Source: CBDAPX01 sp965198725
GTDB taxonomy: Bacteria > Pseudomonadota > Alphaproteobacteria > Rhodobacterales > Rhodobacteraceae
NCBI GenBank assembly: GCA_965198725.1
Contig: CBDAPX010000001.1
Span: forward strand, 434,001-498,000
Direction: 5' to 3'
Length of the DNA: 64,000 nt
Below are positions 7,955 to 17,482 of this stretch, one piece after another. Under the pieces are notes generated by a model. It did not search any database. It was given only the letters and a program-made list of their open reading frames with translations, and had not been told where the DNA came from. The position numbers were made by a program, and so were the translations under genes. How positions within the stretch are numbered: the first letter of the stretch is position 1; every line of letters begins with the position of its first letter.

Positions 7955-9267
7955 CCCGGGATCAGGAACAGCGTAATGGCCGGGAACATCACAAGTAAGA
8001 CAACCCGAACAATGTCAGAGCCGACAAAGAACAACACCGCTTTGTAGGTTTCGAGTATCGGCGTCTCTCGATCCATCGAATTGATAATGAATAGATTCAT
8101 GCCCACCGGCGGCGTTATCAATCCAACCTCCACCACGATGAGGACAAGGATGCCGAACCAGATCGCGACATGTTCGGGGCTCATCCCGAAATCCAGCGCG
8201 CTGATCATTGGAAAGAATATCGGGATGGTCAGCAGGATCATCGACAGGCTGTCCATCAAGCAACCCATGACAAGGTAGAAGACCAGGATCAACGACAGAA
8301 CCGTAATCGGGCTCAGACCTTGGCTGATGACGAATTCTGACAGCTCTTGTGGCACTCGTGTCAGAGCCAGAAAGCCGTTGTAAAACCCTGCGCCCAACAC
8401 GATGAAAAAGATCATGGCCGAAGATTTGGCCGTGACCATAAAGCTTTCCATCAGCGTGGTCCGCGTCAATCCACCATTGACCAAGGCAATGATCCCGGTG
8501 CCCAGTGCCCCCACAGCCGCCCCTTCGGTTGGGGTGAACCAGCCAAGGTAAATGCCCCCAACGACAAGTCCGAAGACAAGCAAAACGGGCCACACGCGAA
8601 AGAGCGCCGCGAACCGTTCCGCGTAAGGGACCGGGGGCCGAGTGCCCGCACTGTCGGGGTAAAGCCGGACGTAAATGGAAATGGCGATCACATAGCCCAT
8701 GGCGGCCAGAAAACCCGGCACGAAGGCCGCCAGAAACAGCTTGGCGATGTTCTGTTCCGTCAGGATGGCATAGATGACCAACACAATCGATGGTGGGATC
8801 AGGATGCCCAGTGTGCCGCCAGCGGCCAGTGTTGCGGTCGAAAACCCACCGGCATAGCCGTAACGGCGCAGTTCTGGCAGTGCGACGCGCCCCATGGTTG
8901 CCGCCGTCGCCAACGAGCTGCCGCAGATCGCGCCAAAGCCCGCGCAAGCCCCGATCGCTGCCATCGCAACGCCGCCTTTGCGATGGCCCAGCCATCCTTC
9001 CGCCGCCTTTAAAAGCGCGGTCGACATACCGCCCAAGGTCGCAAAATGCCCCATCAACAGGAACATGGGCACAATCGAAAGAGAGTAGTTGGAAAACGTG
9101 GAATAGGTTTCGTTTTTGAGCCGTGAGAACGCCATGTTCGTGCCGTCCGTCACGAAGATCAAACCAACGAGGCCGACCAGGAACATTGCCAGTCCAATCG
9201 GCACGCGCAGAAAGATCAGGATCATCAACGCCGGAAACGACGCGATGCCAATTTCAAGATTGCTCAA
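7951..9267 (-). CDS. TRAP transporter large permease subunit (DctM family)
   Basis: The 438-residue, very hydrophobic protein has about a dozen membrane segments. Motifs typical of DctM include GSSLATAATMG, GGTLGILIPPS and the C-terminal ITPPVGMNLF. It forms the ion-coupled channel of a tripartite transporter that imports carboxylates or sugar acids captured by the periplasmic DctP protein. It starts with TTG, overlapping the TGA of dctQ by 4 bases (TTGA), so translation is coupled. It is the last gene of the dctP-dctQ-dctM operon. Confidence 0.92.
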   Translation of the reverse strand: MSNLEIGIASFPALMILIFLRVPIGLAMFLVGLVGLIFVTDGTNMAFSRLKNETYSTFSNYSLSIVPMFLLMGHFATLGGMSTALLKAAEGWLGHRKGGVAMAAIGACAGFGAICGSSLATAATMGRVALPELRRYGYAGGFSTATLAAGGTLGILIPPSIVLVIYAILTEQNIAKLFLAAFVPGFLAAMGYVIAISIYVRLYPDSAGTRPPVPYAERFAALFRVWPVLLVFGLVVGGIYLGWFTPTEGAAVGALGTGIIALVNGGLTRTTLMESFMVTAKSSAMIFFIVLGAGFYNGFLALTRVPQELSEFVISQGLSPITVLSLILVFYLVMGCLMDSLSMILLTIPIFFPMISALDFGMSPEHVAIWFGILVLIVVEVGLITPPVGMNLFIINSMDRETPILETYKAVLFFVGSDIVRVVLLVMFPAITLFLIPG

Positions 9268-9848
9268 TGATCTGCTCCTGCGGTTTCAGGGATCAGAGAT
9301 TGCCCCGAAAAGAACTCAAAGACCCGCACGCAGGCCATAAAAACGCCGACGATGGCCGAGATCACGGCACCAAAAAGGCTGGCCGCATAAGCCCACCAGA
9401 TGGGGAACTGCAAAAGGAACGTGGTCTCGTTGTATCTCATCTTGGACAGCGTGCCGTCATAGAGCCGCCACGCGATCAGGATCAGAACGCCCGCGAAGAC
9501 AATTTCAATAACCATACGCAAAAAGCGGTTCACGACGGGCGGAAATGCGTTGGCCAGAATGTCGACAGAGGCATGGCTGGCGGTGATCTGACACAATGGC
9601 ACAAAGGCAAAAATGGCAAACGCCATACCGGATTGAACCAGTTCAAAGTCGCCATTGATCGGACCGACCCCGGCATCCAGCGCCCATTGTGAAAACCCTG
9701 GCGCGATGCGTTCCATTAAGTCGCCGTTGAACACGCCGTTCAAAAGACGCCCGAGGATCGACAGACACGTCAAAATGATCAGGAAAGACAACACAAGCCC
9801 GCCCAGCAACGCCATGACTCGTGCGATCCAGTAAAAAAAGGAATACAT
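9264..9848 (-). CDS. TRAP transporter small permease subunit (DctQ family)
   Basis: The 194-residue product has four predicted membrane helices with the usual DctQ spacing: one at the N-terminus, one near residue 85, and two towards the end with RLYDGTLSKMRYNETT between helices 3 and 4. It bridges the substrate-binding protein and the large permease in the inner membrane. An insert of about 30 residues between helices 1 and 2 makes it slightly longer than the shortest family members. It lies between dctP and dctM with overlap on the dctM side. Confidence 0.88.
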   Translation of the reverse strand: MYSFFYWIARVMALLGGLVLSFLIILTCLSILGRLLNGVFNGDLMERIAPGFSQWALDAGVGPINGDFELVQSGMAFAIFAFVPLCQITASHASVDILANAFPPVVNRFLRMVIEIVFAGVLILIAWRLYDGTLSKMRYNETTFLLQFPIWWAYAASLFGAVISAIVGVFMACVRVFEFFSGQSLIPETAGADH

Positions 9849-9907
9849 GCCCCGCCCCGACTTTGTTCAGGCCGCGCCAGCCGTGACCGGCGCGGTCCTG
9901 TCACCGA

Positions 9908-10927
9908 TTATTCGGTATATTTTTCGATCAGCATTTGCGCCTCATCGATCAGCGCCTGACCGTCGATGCCTTTGGCGTTCATGTCCGCAACCCACTCGTC
10001 ATAAACAGGCTGAGCAATCGCGCGCCATTCGGCCGTCGCCGCTTCGTCCAGCGTGACAATGTTGTTGCCAGCTTCGACGGCGATGACCCGCGCAGGCGCG
10101 TCAGCATCTTCCATTGTGCCACCGGCGAAAACAGAAACGTCGACGCCCGAGTTCTTGTCAAAGACGGCCTTCAGATCATCCGGCAGGCTTTCATAGGTTC
10201 CCTTATTCATCGCCAAGACAAAGGTCAGCGTGTAGAGCGCCGCACCAGAAAACTCTGTGTGGTTGCCCACCAATTCCGGAACTTTAAGCGCCGGGGTTAC
10301 TTCCCAAGGGATCGTGGTGCCGTCGATCACGCCTTTGCTCAACGCTTCGGGAATAGCCGGAACCGGCATCCCAACCGGTGTGGCGCCGAATTTGGTCAAA
10401 AGCGTGTTGATAGAGCGCGACCCACCGCGGATTTTCATGCCACGCAGGTCATCTGGCGTCGCAATCGGATCCTTGCTGTGGAAAATCCCTGGGCCGTGGA
10501 CCCAGGTCGCCATGATATGGACATCCGCAAACTCGGTGTCCTTCATGTGCTTTTCAAACATTTCCCAATACGCACGCGACGCAGCACGCGCGTCGGTCAT
10601 CATGAACGGCAGCTCGAACACTTCGGTGCTGGGGAAACGGCCTGGCGTGTACCCGACCACCGTCCAAACGATGTCGACAACGCCATCCATCACCTGGTCC
10701 ATCAATTCCGGCGGCGTGCCGCCCAATTGCATCGCAGGATAGCGTTCGATCTTGATCCGGCCTTCGCTGTCCGCTTCGACCTGATCGGCCCAGACATCAA
10801 GGATCAGTTTCGGCACGTTGGCCTGCGCCGGAAGAAACTGATGCAGTTTCAGAGTGACCTGGGCAAACGCCGCACTTGCCATGGCTGCTGCGGCCGCCAG
10901 ACCCAAGAGTGTATTTCGAACGATCAT
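9908..10927 (-). CDS. TRAP transporter substrate-binding protein (DctP family)
   Basis: The 339-residue protein begins with a cleavable signal peptide ending in ASAAFAQ, then the DctP fold. Family landmarks include the block MKIRGGSRSINTLLTKFGATPVGMP, whose arginine normally salt-bridges a substrate carboxylate. It captures an organic acid in the periplasm for DctQM. The start at 10927 is supported by AGGAGGAT just upstream and by the signal peptide; an upstream start would add a non-signal extension. It is first in the operon. The ligand is unknown; neighbours suggest a sugar acid or keto acid. Confidence 0.9.
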   Translation of the reverse strand: MIVRNTLLGLAAAAAMASAAFAQVTLKLHQFLPAQANVPKLILDVWADQVEADSEGRIKIERYPAMQLGGTPPELMDQVMDGVVDIVWTVVGYTPGRFPSTEVFELPFMMTDARAASRAYWEMFEKHMKDTEFADVHIMATWVHGPGIFHSKDPIATPDDLRGMKIRGGSRSINTLLTKFGATPVGMPVPAIPEALSKGVIDGTTIPWEVTPALKVPELVGNHTEFSGAALYTLTFVLAMNKGTYESLPDDLKAVFDKNSGVDVSVFAGGTMEDADAPARVIAVEAGNNIVTLDEAATAEWRAIAQPVYDEWVADMNAKGIDGQALIDEAQMLIEKYTE

Positions 10928-11024
10928 GTCATCCTCCCTATGACCTTTTCTAAGCACTTTAGAACAGTTGTTTTTGTAACCTTCAAACCCAACTTGCACG
11001 CATCAGGGCAGATTTTCAAAGAAA

Positions 11025-11777
11025 TCAAACGGCCGCTGCTATTTCTTCGGGGGCAAGAATTGTCAACGAGAGCTCTGCCAATCCATCAATGCCGCCCGCG
11101 ATCTGGTCGCCGACCTGAACAGGGCCAACACCAGCCGGGGTTCCCGTCAAAATCAGGTCACCGGGCCCAAGATGATAAAAGCCGGACAAATGGCTGATAA
11201 TCTCTGCGACAGACCAGACCATTTCGGCAAGGGTCGCGTCCTGACGTGCCTCGCCATTCTGGCTCAGCCAAATCCGTTGATCTGCAATCGCACCAAAATC
11301 GGACGCCTTGGTCAGGGGCCCAAAAACGGCACTCTTCTCGACATCCTTGCCCAGATCCCAAGGGCGCTGTTTGACACGCTCGGACAACTGCAGGTCACGG
11401 CGGGTCATGTCCAAGGCCGACCCGTATCCATATACAGCATCCAGCGCATCCACGCTAGAAACGCGGAAAGCCGAAGCACCGATGGCAACGGCCAGCTCCA
11501 TTTCGAAGTGGTAGTTCTCCGTCCCCGGTGGATAAGGCGTTTGGGCTGGACTGATAACGGCAGAACGCGCCGACTTGGTAAAGTAAAACGGCTTCTCACG
11601 ATCAACTTCCTGCCCCACTTCGGCAGCATGGGCTGCATAGTTGCGCCCAACACAGAATATTCGTGCAATAGGATAGGTTGCTGTCTCGCCAATCACTGGA
11701 ACTTCGGGTAAAGGCGGCAGGTCAAACAAAGAACACGCCTTAGTGCAAGGATCCGATTTTGGCATACGGCCACTCAT
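11025..11777 (-). CDS. Fumarylacetoacetate hydrolase (FAH) family protein
   Basis: The 250-residue protein shows the FAH fold motifs: CVGRNYAAHA (about residues 42-51), the metal ligands in FEMELAVAIG (two glutamates) with the Asp in GSALDMTRRD, and GDLILTGTPAGVG near the end. Members hydrolyse or decarboxylate 2-keto acids such as acylpyruvates, or hydrate 2-keto-4-pentenoate. It lies upstream of dctP in the same direction with 97 bases between, so it may be co-transcribed with the TRAP genes. ATG 11777 is used; ATG 11765 is an equal alternative. The substrate is not known. Confidence 0.8.
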   Translation of the reverse strand: MSGRMPKSDPCTKACSLFDLPPLPEVPVIGETATYPIARIFCVGRNYAAHAAEVGQEVDREKPFYFTKSARSAVISPAQTPYPPGTENYHFEMELAVAIGASAFRVSSVDALDAVYGYGSALDMTRRDLQLSERVKQRPWDLGKDVEKSAVFGPLTKASDFGAIADQRIWLSQNGEARQDATLAEMVWSVAEIISHLSGFYHLGPGDLILTGTPAGVGPVQVGDQIAGGIDGLAELSLTILAPEEIAAAV

Positions 11778-11864
11778 TCGTTGAAATGCCCTTGGTTCGA
11801 CGAAGAGATTCTGACAGCGTGCCGCGTGACATTCAAACTATTTTGGCATCCAAACCCGACAAGA

Positions 11865-11889
11865 AAAAGGCCGCTCACAGCGGCCTTTT
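11865..11889. terminator. Bidirectional terminator
   Basis: A perfect 11-bp stem (AAAAGGCCGCT with AGCGGCCTTTT) around a 3-base loop has T residues at its 3' end on either strand. On the minus strand it lies 38 bases after the small yjbE-like gene and so closes the exopolysaccharide operon. Confidence 0.85.
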
Positions 11890-11926
11890 AACCTCTTTGC
11901 TTCGCCAACTGTTGTACCGTCGACCG

Positions 11927-12139
11927 TTAAGGAGATGCTGTTGTAGATGTTGTCTTGCTGCTGTCTTCGAGAAAGGCAATAAGTGCGGCAGTCGTAACGA
12001 TCGCGATTGTCGCGCCAGCAACAAGACCGTTGCCCTGCAACACTGGAGGCAGGTTTTCATCTTGCGCAAAAGAAGAAGTAGCGCTCAACGAAAGCGCCAG
12101 CGCCAGCGCCAGCGCTGATGCGGTAAGTATTTTTTTCAT
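11927..12139 (-). CDS. YjbE-like small secreted protein of an exopolysaccharide operon
   Basis: The 70-residue product has a signal peptide ending in SSFAQ, a short PPVLQGNG linker, one hydrophobic stretch (about residues 40-56) and a Thr/Ser-rich tail (SSKTTSTTAS). This pattern matches the small YjbE proteins that accompany YjbF and YjbH in exopolysaccharide operons. It is the last gene of a minus-strand set with YjbF- and YjbH-like proteins upstream. Start 12139 is chosen for the signal peptide (MKKILTAS). Its molecular role is not known even in the family. Confidence 0.55.
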   Translation of the reverse strand: MKKILTASALALALALSLSATSSFAQDENLPPVLQGNGLVAGATIAIVTTAALIAFLEDSSKTTSTTASP

Positions 12140-12261
12140 ATTAATGAACTCCCTTTCAACAATTGGTTTCGTTGTAGCGCAGCCCGCACGGCTTATCAAC
12201 ATTCGTTAAAGCGGTGCTGCGCTGCAGAATGGCTGTTTTGAGCATTTTTTTGCCCTTTTGC

Positions 12262-12972
12262 CTATCGTGTGAGCTGTTCAATCTCCAAATAGCCAGTAGC
12301 AGGGCCTGCCCACTGTCTAGATTTCCAAATGATCCCTGCCGCCGAATCAATCCAGTAGTCGTTTTGGATCTGACCTTTGGAGAACTCACATATCTCACGA
12401 ACGTGCCGAGTAGAGTAGGCTCGTTCGACAATGACAATTCGCTCTCCACCTAAGTCCGTGACCGAGCATGCTGCGGACAATGTTGCTGTTTTGTTGTCGA
12501 ATGCATCGAAAGTCATGCGCCTTTCTCCACCAGTCCGAGGTCCCAAACCAGAACTTGAAATCGCGACAGATGAAGCCAACAGGTCGTTTCCAAGACCGCG
12601 TGTCTGCACCAATACGCCCTGTTGGATCGCTAGAGTGACATCGTCCTCGGCGCGCCATACGCGCACGGTGCCTTTGCTGCCAAGACGACGTTCGCTCTGG
12701 ACATAAAGAAAGCCGGATTGCTGTCGGTCCAAAACTGTGACGCGTAGAAATTCACCGTCTAAACCATCGAGTATTCCACGAGTCAGAACAGGCGGCGCTT
12801 GGTTGGCTTGCTGACGATCTGCGAAGACCCTTTGAAACACTCTTGTAAGTTCGACGTTCGTGGGCGTCTCTTCGAGACCACCGCTGCAAGCTCCAACTAC
12901 CAATGAAAACAAACTCAGCAGCATTGTCCGTGCAAGACGCTTGGTCGGAAAGATTATTGCTACGGTTGTCAT
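12262..12972 (-). CDS. YjbF/GfcB-like lipoprotein
   Basis: The 236-residue protein has a lipoprotein signal with lipobox VVGAC near residue 29 and then a soluble, beta-rich domain of about 200 residues. The genetic order (YjbH-like, this gene, YjbE-like) and the length fit YjbF/GfcB, outer-membrane-associated lipoproteins of capsule and exopolysaccharide assembly. The conserved pattern includes a WRAEDDVTLAI block and a GxxWKSRQW block near the C-terminus. Its start overlaps the YjbH stop by 4 bases, so translation is coupled. ATG 12972 gives a long n-region; an internal start is possible. Confidence 0.7.
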   Translation of the reverse strand: MTTVAIIFPTKRLARTMLLSLFSLVVGACSGGLEETPTNVELTRVFQRVFADRQQANQAPPVLTRGILDGLDGEFLRVTVLDRQQSGFLYVQSERRLGSKGTVRVWRAEDDVTLAIQQGVLVQTRGLGNDLLASSVAISSSGLGPRTGGERRMTFDAFDNKTATLSAACSVTDLGGERIVIVERAYSTRHVREICEFSKGQIQNDYWIDSAAGIIWKSRQWAGPATGYLEIEQLTR

Positions 12973-15365
12973 TCCCAGAACCTCGCAGCTTGTCCACGCA
13001 GTTCAGCTCTATGACCTTCCTGAACTTGTCTGTAGAGCCTGTTGGGCACAATCAATTTGGCACCACCGTCACGTTGAACTGGACGAATAACAACATTTGC
13101 ACCTCTTCGAGACGGACGCCCGATGAATTCACCCAACGGAATACGCAAAAGGATACCTTTGTCGAACGATCCTTCGCCAAAGTCTTCGGCTGAGACATCA
13201 GTCAACGTGAAGAACCCACCAAACTCCCATCCATTTGCAAAGGTTCGTGTCAGCTGAAAAGTCGCGCCATCGTCTCCGGCCAAATAACGGCCGACATCAA
13301 TTTGACCGATATATCCTTCGCCGAATTCATAGTAAGCCGATGCATGGCCCGTAAAGACCTCATAGTCCTGAAACCCGAACCGCTGATCAAAATCTCGCTG
13401 GACCGCGTAATTCATCTCGACCCCAAGAGCGAGCGGGCTGGACACGGGCTTCCAGAGCAGTTCTCCGGAAATACCCCCGTACATTGCCACTAGATACCCA
13501 ACAGTCGCCCTTGCATATAAGTCCTGTCCGGGCCGCCACTGCCGCGAAGCGTAGAGGTTTTCGAGTGTCACACTTTCTTGTGCGTAAAGCACCGCATCAC
13601 TGAGAACACGCGGAAGAACAGAGTTTGAGGGCCTACCATCTGCGATGTTGCCCGCAATACGTCCACGCACCGCGCCCGAAACCAACCAACCTGGCGCTGG
13701 TCGGTAAATTGCGCTGCCTTCAATGCCGACATCCACACGGATCGGAGCGTCCGGATCAAAGTAGCTTTGAGAGATGTATGGACCCAAAGACCAGCCAAAT
13801 GATGGATACAGCTCTTCGTTCAAAACAGCCGTTGATGACAATTCTGGAGCATCGCTATAGCCGACCACGGCTTCGATTGCCGCGGGCGCATTTGGCGAGA
13901 ACTCCAGCCGTTCTAAGTCGGATCGGCGTACAGTCACAGCCGAAACCGCCATGCCGTTGGAGGTTGGAACGATCCGAAACGTCTCTACCGAAGGCGGAAG
14001 GATAGCCGCCATTGCTCTCGCAACTCGGCCAACTGCATTTGCAACCGACTCATACCTGATATTTCTGAACCTGACCTCGGCCGAAGTCGCGGCGACCGTC
14101 AAATACTCCAACAACAAGCCGTCCGCGCGCAGGACGGGTGCCAATCGATCCCTGATCTGAACAGGCGCGGTAGTACTCTGCGTCCAAGAAGTGCTCCATG
14201 CTGTAGGATTGCTTGAGCGCGATAGGCGCTGTTGAACACTCTGGGGCGCTGCAATGCGAAACGGTGTAATCTGCTCCTTGGGGTTAAGTTGCAACTGGAG
14301 GCTCACGCCAAGCTCGGACCCGTACAAATAATAGGCACCAACACGTGTACCTTTGGCAATTTTGTATTCGACACCTGCGTTGATGCTCGATCTGCGTTCA
14401 AAAACATTCGAGTCTTGCGTTTCCGTCTCGTATGCATCCGAAGAGTATTCTAGCTTAAAGCCCAACCGATCATTTGGCAGGTATTCAATGCCGGCAAATG
14501 GTGACATCGGTCCGCGAAACCAACTATCCGTCGCCAGTTCCCCACCAGTCCCTCCGTCAAACTCGGGTCGCTCCTCTCCAAATGGGGATCCGATGCTGTT
14601 GTTCGAGCCTAGGCGACCCCAACCCAAACCACCGGTGACCTTCAAGCGACCGGGCAATGGACTTCCCCAGCCTGGAACATCAAAGCCTTTTGTCGCCACA
14701 AGGTATTCGGCCGAGAAGATACCAGTCCCCACAAAGTCTTGAAAGCCGAGTGTTACCGCCGGCAACACGTCTGTTTCCTCCAACAGTCTAAAACGGACGT
14801 CAAAACCACGGTCGTAGTAAGTATCGAAACCAAACAGGTTCAGATCTTCGATGCCACTGTAACGAAACGTTGCGGACAGCCACGGAAATGCCTGAAACGT
14901 GAGATTGAACCGTGATTGTCCACCAAAATATGATACAGACGAAGAAAACTGAGCATCCGGCTGATGCTCGGCAGTGGGCATGTCGATCAAACCTGTAGAA
15001 CCGTAAAAACTCAGGCTAGGCGTTGTTACGCGATAGAAATCTGGTGTTTCGCTTGAAATCTGTGCGCGAGCCGCCTCCGCGTTCAAGATGACTGCGGAAC
15101 TAAGTGCCAGAACAAAACGCCACTCTTTCAATTTCTCAAAAAACAAGGGAACTGCCCTTTCCCAACTTTTCTTTCCAGCCTTAGAGCACGCGTCTGTCTC
15201 AGAAAGCAACTTTGTTGCCAATCGAGCCCAAGCGGAATTGAATTTAGCGGCAATCGAGACACAGGTTGCGTCAAGTTTTGCTGGGCAGTCTGTCTCTCCT
15301 CGCACTTTAGGGTGTCCGCCGATCGGCCTCACTTTCGTGAAATCCTTCGACCCAGCGTTGAACAA
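12969..15365 (-). CDS. YjbH/GfcD-like outer-membrane protein for exopolysaccharide export
   Basis: The roughly 800-residue protein carries a signal-like segment ending in AEAARAQ, then a block containing GSTGLIDMPTA that is typical of YjbH. The rest is a long series of alternating beta-strand segments. YjbH proteins are predicted beta-barrels that act with YjbEFG in polysaccharide secretion. The start is uncertain: the 15365 start overlaps the upstream dehydratase gene by 59 bases and places about 80 residues before the signal. A later non-ATG start is plausible. A separate yjbG is not seen between it and the lipoprotein gene. Confidence 0.75.
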   Translation of the reverse strand: MFNAGSKDFTKVRPIGGHPKVRGETDCPAKLDATCVSIAAKFNSAWARLATKLLSETDACSKAGKKSWERAVPLFFEKLKEWRFVLALSSAVILNAEAARAQISSETPDFYRVTTPSLSFYGSTGLIDMPTAEHQPDAQFSSSVSYFGGQSRFNLTFQAFPWLSATFRYSGIEDLNLFGFDTYYDRGFDVRFRLLEETDVLPAVTLGFQDFVGTGIFSAEYLVATKGFDVPGWGSPLPGRLKVTGGLGWGRLGSNNSIGSPFGEERPEFDGGTGGELATDSWFRGPMSPFAGIEYLPNDRLGFKLEYSSDAYETETQDSNVFERRSSINAGVEYKIAKGTRVGAYYLYGSELGVSLQLQLNPKEQITPFRIAAPQSVQQRLSRSSNPTAWSTSWTQSTTAPVQIRDRLAPVLRADGLLLEYLTVAATSAEVRFRNIRYESVANAVGRVARAMAAILPPSVETFRIVPTSNGMAVSAVTVRRSDLERLEFSPNAPAAIEAVVGYSDAPELSSTAVLNEELYPSFGWSLGPYISQSYFDPDAPIRVDVGIEGSAIYRPAPGWLVSGAVRGRIAGNIADGRPSNSVLPRVLSDAVLYAQESVTLENLYASRQWRPGQDLYARATVGYLVAMYGGISGELLWKPVSSPLALGVEMNYAVQRDFDQRFGFQDYEVFTGHASAYYEFGEGYIGQIDVGRYLAGDDGATFQLTRTFANGWEFGGFFTLTDVSAEDFGEGSFDKGILLRIPLGEFIGRPSRRGANVVIRPVQRDGGAKLIVPNRLYRQVQEGHRAELRGQAARFWE

Positions 15366-17202
15366 CTACTCTGGCAGCCTCTTCGTCCATCGAAGCAATG
15401 GCAAGTTTCATATTTCGAAGCATCGAAGCTACTTCAATCTCTGATAACGGCATTTCCTGAACGTTGAAGATTTTTCTGTGGCGGGTACCAATCAAATCTC
15501 CCGAAGAACTGAGCTCCTCTTCGAGTTTTTCGCCGTGCCGTAAACCGATTTCCTGAATTTCTATGTCGCCTTCAGGGTTGTCGCTATCGCGAACTTCGTA
15601 ACCGTTAGCTTCGATGACTTGTCGCGCCAGCTGGATGATTGGGACCAATTCACCCATATCCAGCACAAAGACCTCGCCTCCTCTAGCCTCGGCACCAGCC
15701 GTAAGCACCAACTGTACGGCTTCTTTAATTGTCATGAAGTAACGTTTGACGCGTTTGTCTGTTACGGTCACGGGCCCACCGCGGCTGATTTGCTCTTGAA
15801 ACAACGGCACTACGGAGCCACTGGAGCCAAGTACATTTCCAAAGCGAACCATGGTGAAAACGGTATTGTGGTTACGTGTAGCCAGATCCTGAACTACCAG
15901 TTCAGCCAAGCGTTTTGATGCACCCATTATGTTTGTAGGGCGGACCGCTTTGTCGGAAGAAACGAGGATAAACCTTTCAACTCCAAGCTGGGCAGCTTCT
16001 CGCGCGAGTGTCAGCGTGCCGAAAACGTTGTTGGCCAATCCGGGCAATGGGTTCGCTTCGACAAGCGGTACGTGTTTGTATGCCGCAGCATGTAAAACAA
16101 CTTCGATTTCTTGTTCATTCAGTATCTTACGCACGTGTCTCGGATCTGTCACGGAACCCAGTACAGAGACAAGCTCGATATCGGTACCTTCCATTAACAC
16201 GCGCAGTTCCTTATCAACCGTGTAGAGCGCCAGCTCACTCACTTCCAAAAGCACCAGCTTTTTAGGACGACAAGATAATACTTGTCTGCACAACTCGGAC
16301 CCGATGGAACCACCGGCTCCAGTGACCAGAACCGACCGATCTCTGTAACTGTTCGCTGCATCTTCCAGCGCGATGTCGTTTGCCGCGCGACCCAAGAATG
16401 AATGAGACGCGACCGGCGTCAACTTGTCGATCAGCTCTTCTTCACCTATCAGCTGTGCAAACGATGGGAACGCTTGAACCTCCAGCCCCATCTGTTGCAA
16501 GTGACGCGCTATTTGGGACTGCTTTGGCTGGCTCAGGGACGGCATCGCCAACAAAACACGATCAACTCGTCGATCGACAACCAATTGTCCGATACGGGCC
16601 GGTGGATAAACAGGTAAACCTGTCAGCATTACACCTTGCAATGAACTGTTGTCGTCAACGAATGCAACTGGATCAATAGTCTCGTGGGTCCGTAATGCCG
16701 ACGCAAGCTGAGTGCCGGTCGTTCCGGCGCCGTAAATTAGAACCCGGCATCGAGGCTGTGATCGCCGGTAAACACCTACAACAAAGTGGTACATTAACAC
16801 TTTGGCGGCAACGGAGAACAAAAACAGACTGATCCCAAACATCACGTAGGTGCCTGCGGGCAACGCGGTTCCAGCAACCCAAAACAAAATCGCTGCTACA
16901 AATGCTACGACAACCGCGTAGCAACCGGTAATTTCTACGGACCTGCCCTCATAGGCGTTCAGTTGAATGTGCGGCAAACCCAGCTGCCAAGAGATTATTG
17001 CGGCAGCAAAGACCAAATATCCGATTATTGGACCCGCCATCAGCAGCGTTTCGAATGCGTTGGTTGGCAAGGATTGCAGAGCAAATGCAAAGAGCAGTGC
17101 CAACGGCACTACAGTGAGGTCCACGCCCAGCAAGATCAGCGACTTCTGCTGTCGGGTCAACGACACTATGAACTTCAGCAAATTAATCCGCCCCCAAGGC
17201 AA
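15307..17202 (-). CDS. Membrane-bound nucleotide-sugar 4,6-dehydratase (PglF/WbpM/CapD type)
   Basis: The 631-residue protein has four N-terminal membrane helices (residues about 20-115), a first Rossmann domain (VLIYGAGTTGTQLA) and a second SDR domain with TGAGGSIGSELC. The catalytic block SSDKAVRPTNIMGASKR has Met where most SDRs have Tyr, characteristic of the large UDP-GlcNAc 4,6-dehydratases. It makes UDP-4-keto-6-deoxy sugars for bacillosamine- or QuiNAc-type glycan units, at the cytoplasmic face of the membrane. The yjbH-like gene follows directly. IS copy 1 lies 247 bases upstream and could separate it from its original promoter. Confidence 0.88.
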   Translation of the reverse strand: MPWGRINLLKFIVSLTRQQKSLILLGVDLTVVPLALLFAFALQSLPTNAFETLLMAGPIIGYLVFAAAIISWQLGLPHIQLNAYEGRSVEITGCYAVVVAFVAAILFWVAGTALPAGTYVMFGISLFLFSVAAKVLMYHFVVGVYRRSQPRCRVLIYGAGTTGTQLASALRTHETIDPVAFVDDNSSLQGVMLTGLPVYPPARIGQLVVDRRVDRVLLAMPSLSQPKQSQIARHLQQMGLEVQAFPSFAQLIGEEELIDKLTPVASHSFLGRAANDIALEDAANSYRDRSVLVTGAGGSIGSELCRQVLSCRPKKLVLLEVSELALYTVDKELRVLMEGTDIELVSVLGSVTDPRHVRKILNEQEIEVVLHAAAYKHVPLVEANPLPGLANNVFGTLTLAREAAQLGVERFILVSSDKAVRPTNIMGASKRLAELVVQDLATRNHNTVFTMVRFGNVLGSSGSVVPLFQEQISRGGPVTVTDKRVKRYFMTIKEAVQLVLTAGAEARGGEVFVLDMGELVPIIQLARQVIEANGYEVRDSDNPEGDIEIQEIGLRHGEKLEEELSSSGDLIGTRHRKIFNVQEMPLSEIEVASMLRNMKLAIASMDEEAARVVVQRWVEGFHESEADRRTP

Positions 17203-17482
17203 AAATAGAGTGCCCCGTTCGGGGCGTTAATCCAAAAACACCGAACAAAAAAACGCAAGCTCGGTGAGGCGTGGTCACACCGGCACTCGACCAGCCACCG
17301 GTGTAATGTAACTCAACAGCGAGACTTGTGAAATAATTTGTAGCTAAGGCGCTGAAATCAGACAGCTTATCGGGCTGTAAAACTATCCAAAAATGCGCAA
17401 CTGCACACCTTTTCCAGTGCAGAGGTGCATTTTTGCGACGGGCGAACCTGATCAGCCCCACCTGAGTGGTCCAATTTGATTG

